From Apostichopus japonicus (lineage: Eukaryota; Echinodermata; Holothuroidea; Aspidochirotida; Stichopodidae), in NCBI RefSeq assembly GCF_037975245.1, contig NC_092570.1, positions 5,709,001-5,773,000 of the forward strand: DNA of 64,000 nt. The letters are read 5' to 3'. Positions 28,301 through 40,199 of this stretch are shown here, piece after piece. Both the position numbers and the translations under genes were made by a program. The notes beneath the pieces were generated by a model that saw only the letters and a program-made list of their open reading frames with translations, ran no database searches and had not been told where the DNA came from. Every line of letters begins with the position of its first letter. Positions within the stretch are counted from its first letter, which is position 1.

Positions 28301-31300
28301 CACTTCGCACTTCGAATGAAAGCCTTTCATACACAAGATATGAGTTGCATTGAAAAAGTCCCGTGACTCAAAAATGTCGGTAAAATTATTGAAATTTTTC
28401 AAGTTACACCGTCTTAACCACTTCTTTCGAGTCTGCTTGTTTGATAGATTCTAACAGTGAATGTTTGGAGAAAATGAACGAACGGACGAATAAATGAACG
28501 AACGTACACCAACATACTAAGATATGATTTAATGAATGAATGAAGAAATGAAGTAAAGAACGAACCTATGACTAAATGTATGCATGAAAGAAAGAATATA
28601 TGTATGAATGAATGCATGGTTGAATGAATAAATGAAAGAAAGCACAAACTAGCGAATGAACGAATTAATAAATGAAAGACTGCACGACTGAATATATGTA
28701 TAAATATATGTATGAATGAATGGATGAATGAATGAATGTATGAATGAATGAATGCATGAATGAATGAATAATGAAAGAAAGCACAAACTAGCAAATGAAC
28801 GAATTAATAAATGAAGGACTGTACGACTGAATACATGTATGAATATATGTATGAATGAATGAATGAATGTATGAATGAATGAATGCATGAATGAATAATG
28901 AAAGAAACCACAAACTAGCAAATGATCGAATTAATAAATGAAAGACTGTATACGACTGAATATATGTATGAATGAATGCATGGATGAATGAATGTATGAA
29001 TGAATGAAAGAAAGCACAAACTAGCAAATGATCGAATTAATAAATGAAAGACTGTATACGACTGAATATATGTACGGATATATAAATGAATGGATGAATG
29101 AATGAATAAATGAAAGTAAGCACAAACTATATAGCGAATGAACGAATTAATAAATGGAAGACTGTGCGACTGAATATATGTATGAATGAATGCATGGATG
29201 AATGAATGAATGAATGTGAATGAATGAAAGCACAAACTAGCGAATGAACGAATTAATAAATGAAAGACTACGACTGAATATAATGTATGAATATATGTAT
29301 GTATGAATGTGTGTATGTATGTGTGTATGTATATGTATGTATATGTATGCATGAACGAATCAATGAATGAACGGACGGACGGACGGACGGACGGACGGAC
29401 GGACGGACGGACGGACGGACGAACGAACGAACGAACGAACGAACGAACGAACGAACGAACGAACGAACGAACGAACGAACGAACGAACGAACGAACGAAC
29501 GAACGAACGAACGAACGAACGAACGAACGAACGAACGAACGAACGAATGAATGACTTTGTAGCCTTATACCAGCTTCTTATCACTTGATTTTATTGTCTC
29601 TTGTCATTAACAGCAGATACATATGATGTGGATGGGGAAGAAGAAATTGATAAGAGTCTCCTGGAAGCTGTCATCCTCAGATTAGCTGAAGGTGAGATGA
29701 AGCAGAAACTAGAAGAGGAGGAGGAGGAGGAGGAGGAGGCAGAAGCAGAAGAGTCTGAAATGGATGAATATGAAGATGTTAGCTCCAGCTATGGCAATAT
29801 TCTAGAAGGGGACCGCGACACAGGTTAGCAAATAAATAAAATAAATAAATAATTATTATTATGGGGTGGGTGGGTGGGAGGGCGGTGGGAGGGGGGCGTT
29901 ATTTAACTTACACTATTCGACTTGACTAAAATGTGATGTCACGTAGAAACAATGAATTCTTGAGATGCTCTATTGAACTTCGTTCTTAGCTGGAGGTATC
30001 AATGTTAAGTAAAAAGCAATATGACGGAAGGATAGCCGAAGGCATCTTAAGACTAACAATATTTGCTTTGTTATTATTCAAAATGACGACGAACAAGATG
30101 TGTTATGAAAGGCAGTACATCGCTGATCAAAATTAACCTCATGAGAAACAATCAATTTAGTAGGAAGCTTTTGAGTAATTACTATCGATTCATCACCATG
30201 GGAACCAAATGACGTCACATGACAATCGGATCATTGAAACACATACGATGTTCATTAATGTGATAGTAAACGGTGAGCTGTGGTCAAAATTGAATCAGTA
30301 TATATCGTTGATAAATGTAGGTGTCGTAACCGGTCAAACAACGGGGCCGAAGGAGGGAGAGGAAGGCCGGAATCTAAAATGACAATTGTACTTTGAATGG
30401 AAACGTAGCTAACTTTTTAAGGAAGGGCTGTATAACGCCATTATATACATCTCCCTATGTAAGATTCTCCACGACGATGTATCGTTAGATTCATAGTAGG
30501 ATTATAAGGATCGACAATCTTTCCGCAAGTTTTTAGCTCCAACTAAACGACAATGTCCGTTAGAGGTAACTTTGCGCTGTCGGGAAGGAGAAATGAACTT
30601 AATTTATTGAGAGATTTTCAATCATGGTGAACGCTTTTAAAAGTACAATTTTTTTTCACTATGTAAAATCTGCCATGCAAGTAATACTGTAGTTATAATC
30701 ATAGGAAATGCGACCACGCACCATGCCATATATTTTTTTATTGGTGTCTTTAACACGATAATGATTGTGTTGGCAACATTACGTGAAGTTATTACACTAC
30801 ATTACGTGAAGTTATTACACTAAGTCAATTAGACCGGAACTTTGGCACAGCGATATTACAAAACCATTGCAATATTATTATCATTCTTATATATATATAT
30901 ATGCCGCGCCGGAATCATTGTCATTGTTGTCGATTTCCATATAACGAGCTATTCTCTATTCATAGCGGTGCGTGTGTGTGTTAGGCTATATATTGTTTTT
31001 ATCGATGCTGTGACACATAATTAATCATTTGAGACAGAATGTCGCCTCTAAATATGATATAACATCAGATTAGAACAAGTCTAGAGAACTCAAGATTCCT
31101 GTTTACAAAAGAGAATTAACAATATTAGCCCCCCCCCCTTTTTTTTAACTAGAGAAGCGGGAACGACCTGTACCACAAACCTGGCAATGAATACCTTATA
31201 GTTAATCAGATATTTCTAATTATCACTAGTTCCATGTCCTTCTGAGGATATGAACGTGCTTGTGTTCGACAATGGCAAATTCGTTTATATCTTCGAGCAC

Positions 31301-31886
31301 TCCAATATAACAGGGTAGGTCTCAGCGGTATAGTTTCTTGTCACAAATCTGTAGATTTGTGCGTTACTAATTTAAAGAAATGGCCTTTCTACATAGTTCA
31401 CGGTAAACTTCTATAAGGTCAATGTCTTCCTTTGATAATTGAGGGGGAAAAAAACGAAAGACTCTTCACGTAGACCATTTAATTTATTCTGTACTATTTT
31501 TTAAACAAAATGGTTGAATATAAACTGAGTTGTATGACTGGGAAGCTAAAACAAATTCATGATGTGACGTTAGATAAAAGAGTATGCTGTAGGTATGCGG
31601 GATACATCTTATGCTCTGATGGTTATAAACATAGTAACCAGTATACCATGACACCCCCTCAGAACGAAACGTGTTGTAGTATTAATGCACCTCCATGGAC
31701 TATTTGGGCAAAAGACTGATAAAAACAGACAATTTGTGTTATAGAAAAATGGTTATGGGAAACGTGTGTCGGTGATTAACTATACTGTAAGCTATGTTGA
31801 CACACTGACACAAGACATATATACTGATATATGAAATTCATATTGCAAGCTTGCTTAATTTTTGATATGGAAGAATATATATATAT

Positions 31887-31961
<75 letters not shown>

Positions 31962-34900
31962 ATAGTATTCCCATCGCCTGAAAACGCTCTTCTTAATTTA
32001 CCAGTTAGCAGGATAATCCCTCATATAAGAAGCAATCTACCTTCATTTAATATTGATATCTCTATAATCGACAGAAGCAAACTCACACATATACAAAACC
32101 ATTTCTTCTCTTGGATTCAAATGTCCTTTATTTCTAATGGAATCCTCCTATAAGACCAAATTTATTTGGTAGGTTTATTACGGTTAAAGAGGCAATAAGG
32201 AAAATATTTATTAAACTTATTAATTGCAACCCCCCCCCCCCCCCCAATCGTCTAATATGTGTTCTACTTTAGATAGAAGATATATTATATATACATTTTT
32301 ACTTTTGTGGAAATACAAATTACCGAAGAACTTGTCACGTGTTTAAAGATGAAATGTAACTATGTCACTAAAGAGATATAATTTCACGAAAAAGGGTCTG
32401 TCATAACAATTTGCAATGCGTCAAATTGTAGTTCTTTACCGATAGAAGATATTATATATAAGATATCGCCAAATTATAGACAGTCGTGATGTTGAGTTAC
32501 AATTTTCTCTCTTTTGTTATCTTACATTTTGTGGAAATTTACTTCACTACTATGGAATGTGACGTATAACTGCGAATTCTGATTAAGAGAAAAAACAACA
32601 AGTGCCATAAAAATCGATTGATGGTTGGGTTTTATGACATTTTGCAGGGACGTGGTTGACTGGTATGATAAGCAGACTACTCAGAGTAATGCATTTTGGT
32701 CCCGTTTTAGTACTAACATCACGGAACTACATTACAGTTGCACTGTCGAATATCCATATAAAAGTACAACGTTCCATACACGACGACGTAATGGACGTTT
32801 CTTTCACGTAGCCTGTATCTGTATTTAGAAATATACAAGCATATAGGCTAATAAGTATAGGCTATAATAAGTATAGGCTAATAAGTATAGGCTGAAAATT
32901 AGAACTTCTTCGCGTATCCATGGAGACTTTATAAGTCATGTGACGGTATATCATTGCATGCCATTACGCTGAGCCTCTTATTTTCTGTGTTTGGTAAAGT
33001 GATGCACTTTCACAAGGGTGTTGACAATCTTTCGTGGTACTAAATTTATATAACAAAGTGGATATTTTACCATTTTGTGTTCATTTATTTACAAGACGGG
33101 GAAAATGATACGTTTGCCAAAACGCAACCATGCAGCTGTATACAGCTTACGATTTTTTTTACACAGATGTCGGTCATGCGCACCAGGGCGAAACCCTACA
33201 CTAATTAAACCATTGTCTGTGACCATACATACACAAGGAACCCGTAACATTCCGTGATTTTTCAATACCTTTCCAATTTCTGTTCTTGATTATTGCATCT
33301 GTCTGGCAGTCACGATGTTGAGCAAAGCTGTGATGATATAGCACATCATGAATCGATCATTTGGTTTTTTAATGTTCGGGTTTAATTATTCTTTGTCGTT
33401 GATGTTTTTTTTGTCATTTGTTATACAAGAAGACAAGTTTATTTAATAGACACAGCCTACATTTCATCTGTGTTGTTCGAGTGAACAAATTTCTAATATA
33501 TTATTATATATGTATACATATGTTTTTCAGACTTTACACATAACAGAGCTAATTCGTTGTTTTGGAGGATGGGTTCTAACTAATTATAATCGCATAATTA
33601 CACAATTATTGATTGGCCATGATAGACTAAGAGATCATGTACAGTAATTGCATATTGCTACACCGTGGCTTATAACACTCAAGAATAATATAGTGAATGT
33701 CTATACAGACAGCACGTGATGCGCATTGTCGCCATGGTAATGGATTGCGTGTGGGAAGGTATTGTATGGCGCAGACGTGGAGGTGGTGATTTGTATTTCG
33801 AATGACGCGATATCTTGTATAGATGCTATTCGTGTTGATGGCGAATGGTAAATAAGGTTCTACTGTGTTATGAACGGAACCAGACTGTTTTATGTATGAA
33901 ATGTAAGCAGTGAGTTGGGGAGGGGGACATTCAAGGGCGGCGGAACCGGGGGGGCACAGGGGGCACGTGCCCCCCCACTTTTCCTCAGATTAAAAATGTG
34001 CCCTTTTTCTACATAAAAATTTCTAAATAAAAAAGAGTTTACAAAGCGAAACCCACGTCGAATGAAATATTTCGGGAAGTTTTAAATGTTTACTACCACA
34101 GGCGTAGGAGCCCAATTTGATTTGGGGGGCTGTAACGACTTGCCCGAAAAATATTACCAAAATTTTTCGCGCGCTTCGCGCGCGTTCAACATGTTAATGT
34201 GCATATCATATAGGCATGCGTTGGTTATTACATCGCATGCCAATAACATACCATCATTTGCCGTGTTATAACCCTTCTAAATTGGTTAGAATTATTGGCA
34301 AAGTCGTTACAATAATAATGATCATAATAATATCAGTTTAACCATTGAAAAACACATACAAAATTACTTTTCTTTCAGTATTTTGACATATTTCATTTGC
34401 TTTCATGCATGTATCGATCGCTTACGTGTGCAGGGACTTGGACTTTATAATGATTTCACCTCATTTTGTCTTTTTCCTTGTTTCCCAATTTGCACATTAG
34501 ATACTGCAGTGCTAGTATGCATAATTTCCTTGAGGGGGGGGGGGGGGCGTTGATGGAGTGATGTGTATGTACGCAAATAAGATAATACAATAAGAGTTAT
34601 AAAGGGTACTAAATATCAGGCTGCATCAGTCCAATCGAATTTCTGCAAAGTGCCCTTCGACGTTGGTGCCCCCCAGATTCAAAGTGCTTCCGCCGCCCTT
34701 GGGGACATTCTAAAATAGCCCCGACTGATGTAAGGAGAGTGATATATGGAAGGGCCAGAGCCGCCAGAGGCGATTGAAGGATTTACAAAGGACGTTTGGC
34801 CCTGAGGCCATTGAAGCTAAGCCCCATTAAGGGCGGGGTGGCTGGGGATTCTCCTCTGAGTAAACACAGATTAAACATCAAATAGTGCATTGTGGCATAT

Positions 34901-37900
34901 TTACACTGAAAACTTAAATTGGTTCACCGACTAACATAACGTTAGTCCATCTGGTGCCTCTCCCGACTAACATAGCCTTAGTCAGTTGCTATACCAACTA
35001 ATTTATTCCTTAGTCAGTTGGATTTCTTAGTCTGTCATCTTAGTCCGTCAGCTTAGTCGATCAACAATTTCTTAGTCGTTAAATGTATATTAGTCAGTTA
35101 CATTAGTTGGTGACATTAGTCGGTCTTTACCGACTAATTTATATGAGCCACCGACTAGTTTATAGCAGGTTTTACATTAGTCAGGATGGTGCCTCTCCCG
35201 ACTAACCTTTCTTAGTCGGTATCGACTGACTAGTTGCACTGACTAGAATCACTGAAAGAATTAAACCCGACTAGTTTCACTGACTAGCATCACTGAAAGA
35301 AAAGAGAGCAGAAGAAACACAAATAATGTGTACGTTGGCAGTATTTATTTCTGATAAAACTTCTGATGTCTACAAAGGCTGACTTTCGACAGATAGAGAA
35401 GAAATCACTGTAAACAAAAATCTGAAAATATGATTTTATTCCAACAAAGTTAAGACAAGTTAATGGATCAAACATGAATCGCAAAAGTATAGCACTGCAC
35501 AATAACGCAAAATTGAATCTTGGGCAAGGGTTCCTCATGACTTTCGTTTTAAAGTGGTACCCCAAATCGACACCAGTTAAGTCTTCACGAACAAAGAGTG
35601 TTTCTCTTAACTACAAATGGCCTCCCACTTGTCTTCAGAAAGCCAAAATCTGCACCATTATTGACCTGTAAACAGAAAATATGATATACGTGTAAGCACA
35701 GATACAGATATAGCACATGATAACTCACATTATCATAAACATACATTTACATTAAAATTTTATAACATATTGGGAGGTATACATTTAAATCTAGATCCCT
35801 CAAATTATAAGCCAGGAATAGCAGCTTTACCAAATAATTATTAGCTTTGCACAGCATAACACCAAGTTATTTTTCAAAGCTTAATAATTATGTTAATCAT
35901 GTTAATAATGATCCCAATAGACCGGGAGCCCAGAGGGTTTGGTTAGCTGGGAAGGTAACCAATTGCCTTGTACATCACAATGTTCACAATGCATTCCTGT
36001 ATATGACCCCAGACTACTGGCAAACCGACTGTGGTGGGTGTGGCTGGGAGAGCAATTTTAAAGTCACCTGATAGCTAACCTAGATCAGTTTTCATGGTAA
36101 CACATCAAAGTAAGTACAATGTGTCAGGTATGGCCCCAAGAGCAACAAATGGCCATTGCCAATAATTATTGGTGGTGGGGTACCCCTGCCAGTGATCTAT
36201 AATTGACCCCTCAAGGCTGACCTAGGTCAGCTCATGAGGTAACCACTTGAAACCTACTGGAAAATGTTGGTTAGGACTTCAGATACAACTAATGGGCATT
36301 GCCAGTAATTTTATTGGTGGGATACCCCTGCCAGTAGACCCCCAAAATGCCCATCCCCCATTGACCTAGATGAGCTTATGATGTAACCAGTTGAAAACTA
36401 CTGGAAAATGGTATCACTTCATATGTAAGGGATGGGCATTTCCAGTAATTTATATTGGGGGGGGGGGTACCCCTGCCAGTAGACCCCCAAAATGCCCATT
36501 CCCTCATTGACCTAGGTCAGCTCATGAGATAACCAGTTGAAAAATTACTGGAAAATGATAGGTATCACTTCATATGTATGGGATGGGCATTTCCAGTCAT
36601 TTACATTGGTGGGGTAACCCTGCCAGTAGACCCCCAAAATGCCCATCCCCCATTGACCTAGATTAGCTCATGAGGTAACCAGTTGAAAACTACTGTAAAA
36701 TGATTGGCAGGACTCTATATGTAAGGGATGGGCATATCCAGTAATTTATATTAGTGGGGTACCCCTGCCAGTAGACCCCAAAAATGCCCCCCCCCCCTCA
36801 TTGATCTAGGTCAGCTCATGATTTAACCAGTTGAAAACTACTGGAAAATGATTGACAGGATTCTATATGTAAGGGATGGGCGGACTCTGGCAGTGGTGGC
36901 CCACCAATATAAAATACTGGAAATGCCCATCCTTACATATGAAGTGATACCTATCATTTACCTGTAGGTTTCAACTGGTCAAATCCCCACCAATAAAAAT
37001 TACTGTCAATGACCATCCCTTGTATCTGAAGTCCTAACCAACATTTTCCAGTAGGTTTCAAGTGGTTACCTCATGAGCTGACCTAGGTCAGCCGTGAGGG
37101 GTCAATTGTTGATCACTGGCAGGGGTACCCCACCACCAATAATTACTGGCGATGGCCATTTGTTGCTCTTGGGGCCATACCTGACACATTGTTCTTACTT
37201 TGATGTGGTTACCATGAAAACTGATCTAGGTTAGCTATTAGGTGACTTTAAAATTGCTCTCCCAGCCACATCCACCACAGTCGGTTTGCCAGTCGTCAGG
37301 TTTCATATACAGGAATGCATTGTGAACATTGTGATGTACCAGGCAATTGGTTACCTTCCCAGCTAACCAAACCCTCTGGACTCCCGCTCTACAGATCAGT
37401 GAAAATTTGACCAAACTTATGAAGCTTGCACATTAATGATATACTAGACTGTTTTTATTTTTAAACAGGTTATGAAAAGTATCTTTAATATCATTAAACA
37501 GTTGGGTACAATAGTTAAACTCACTCTTCCATCTTTTTTCTCTATGGTACTTGTTCCTTTGCTTTTTGGACTCTTGGATAAACTCTTTTGTTCTGCGAAG
37601 GGTACCAATACATCATAAAACATGTCTTTAAGCCATATATAACACAGTTCTCCTCTTCTGTTGTTGCCTCCACACTGGTGTCGTACATCACAGGAAACCT
37701 CACCCTTGACTTAGATATTTGGCTTTTCAATTCCTGCTGGAAAAAGGAAACAGCAAAGTATTCATCATTTGAAAAAAAAAATTAAATAAAGTTGTCACCA
37801 CAAAGTTATGTGAGATTTGCTTCGACTATAGTCTCAAAACACAATCCCAAAGTTTGAAGCAGACTGCATATAGCTGAAAATTTGAACGAGAGTGTCATCA

Positions 37901-40152
37901 CCATTGCAACCAGAATCAAATGCCCAGAATACAGAGATAATAAAACATGGGCTAAATCTTTGTTTGTTTTTATGATCTTTAAAAATATAAAATTTTAGAA
38001 ACAGAAATGCACTAAGCCAACTTATTTATAGGCCTAATAGTTTTTAGTTGTTATTTTGCTTGCTCACATAACAAGCCTGTTTAGACCTAGGCTAGAGGAG
38101 AATCAGTACTTTGTTACACTAAGTTTGTCTTTCGGTCGTTTTGATTTAGTCTTACTAGTAGTACTAAAGTACATAATGGACCGGCGAAGACTAGAGAATA
38201 CCCAGAGTTTTAGCAACTGCGTTAAACTGTATCATCTGATCTATTATTTACGTCAATGAGTTTCATTCAATCTAGGATCAAAAAGAGAAAACTAATTAAT
38301 CTTAACCTTTAAACTTTGCTACTAAACAGATATGCTTGAATTACAAATAAATGTCAAAAACACATCATAATCTACGAATCGATGCATATACATACATAAA
38401 CAGAATAATTTGAATTCGCGCAAGTGAACCCTGCACTACATTGGACAGAAAAAAAACGTGCAATTAGACCAAACTAAACATACTAAATTTTCCGTTACTT
38501 CTACATAAAATATCAATACAAATATAACAACTTTCTCTTTTGGCAGTATACTAAAAGCACATGTTATAATAACTTCAGACTATCAAGCTTTCCTGAGAAA
38601 AACGGTTAATACTTCTTACAGTAAACAAGTCGACCGTGAAGGAATGTCGCAATTGTTTCCTGGGCGTGACCAGAAATTAAATACTAAAAAATGATAAATG
38701 AAAAGGTTAAATATAACTGAAGCGTGCATCCTGACTGCTCGCAACATATAATACCGTTGACTAGCCAACATAATTTGTTCAGCCTACTGTGACTGTACGT
38801 TTGAAAGTCTAGCCTTGCTTATTCAATATCACAAAGCCTAACCATTTAGATTCACATGGGAAATTACAGGAAATCTTTACCAAATGAGTGTAGACTTCAT
38901 ATAAACTATTGAGACTTATAGTTCCAGCATTTGTTTGGGAATAAATCAGAAGATTATGTGCCACTGCTCAATCTAGCCCAATACACACATAACACATTGT
39001 TAATTGGTGTTTAGAATGCACACTTTAGTGTTGAGAATGCACTGCAGTACCCAGTAGAAGCCTATCGGCTACTCACTGTCATTGCACTCGTGTATTGCGA
39101 AACGCCAGCGTGACAACGGTAGCGTTACACTAACCATAATACAGTACTAGTGCCAGTGGTCTAACAATTCACTTTAATTTTACCTTCAAGTTAAAGGAAT
39201 AACAGGTAGGCCGATGATGGCAGTTAATACCTCCATTCTTGTAAAGACCTTCTTGGGTGATTTACGGTTGAAAGTTGCTTAGAGTGATCGTATGAAGCTA
39301 TGCCAAGTCCAGCAAGCTGCCGTTGCCTCTCGGTTTCCAAATTGAAGTGAATCGAAGTGGGTTAAAATACATTAGTCCGTCGACACCGACTAAGCTACGA
39401 TTATGGCGTAAATCGGGTGTCCGTATCGTTCTTAGTCCATGGGTTAAAATACCTTAGTCCGTCGCCACCGACTAAGCTGCGATTATATTTTCCTTAGTCA
39501 ATGTAAGCTGACTAAGAAGCAGCGATGAAACGAAGATTTTTGCTAGTCCGTGTGCATTGACTAACGTTACAGACTAATTTAACGTCAGTCCGTGGTAATA
39601 TTGACTAGTTTATTTTTTTCAGTGTAGACCATAAATTAGGTATAAACGTTACTCTATAAACGTAAGCTTGTGCTTATGAATACTCTTGATTTTTTTGTGT
39701 GAGGTAGCGAAGAGGGTTTTCACCCCTAGTAGTTGTCTAATTCTTTCCCGGCTGAACGTAAAATAAAAGTAAACCCAAACTGAACCCCACCCCCCCCCCC
39801 GACTGAAGATGGAAGATAAGGGGGCGGTGTGGCCGCGAGCCGCACACGGCCAATGACTGGAAGTGTTGTTATTTGCTGTCTACACAGTCTATATAGTACT
39901 TGTATGGACTGAACTACCACACTGACTCGCATTATACATACGGTAGAACAAACGGTACCAGAAACGTACACACATGTATACCGATGGTAGTATGAAATAC
40001 TGTATGTTAACACATATACCATGCACACAGTATGAAAGGACTTTCAGACATATGAATAACTAAGACGTATGGAGTACTGTACGTAGATGTAGATATGCTA
40101 TATGTATATATATATATGTACGTAGATGTAGATATGCTATATGTATATATAG

Positions 40153-40199
<47 letters not shown>

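Larger units (their letters stand above)
25125..29613 (+). other. Intron 2 of the prohormone-4-like gene
   Basis: 4.5 kb, phase 1. Contains the MITE at 25.7 kb, the TGAA-rich minisatellite and the tetranucleotide array that nearly abuts exon 3. Confidence 0.75.
34904..39624. mobile_element. Nonautonomous CACTG-ended DNA transposon (CACTA/EnSpm-like), about 4.7 kb
   Basis: Ends CACTGAAAA (34904) and TTTTTTCAGTG (39624), flanked by TA on both sides (34902-34903, 39625-39626). Both ends carry dense subterminal repeats of TTAGTC/GACTAA in both orientations: about 34930-35290 and 39365-39610. CACT(A/G) termini with subterminal short repeats and a 2-3-bp target duplication are typical of CACTA/EnSpm elements. 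No transposase-like reading frame is visible inside; the centre is a foldback (35922-37390) plus plain AT-rich DNA (37400-39360). It sits in intron 3 of the prohormone-4-like gene. Confidence 0.7.

Noticed and set aside
28414-29352. Minus-strand frames of SFIHSFIHS-type peptides
   Set aside because: Translation of the TGAA/GAAT minisatellite; low complexity, no start context or splice logic.
29303-29588. Long open frames of NERT/VRSF-like repeats on both strands
   Set aside because: Pure 4-bp repeats without stop triplets are open in every frame; not coding.
31938-32153. 71-codon frame ending DRSKLTHIQNHFFSW
   Set aside because: Composition is somewhat protein-like, but it starts inside a TG repeat, has no homolog I recognise and no supporting splice sites; possibly an old retroelement scrap.
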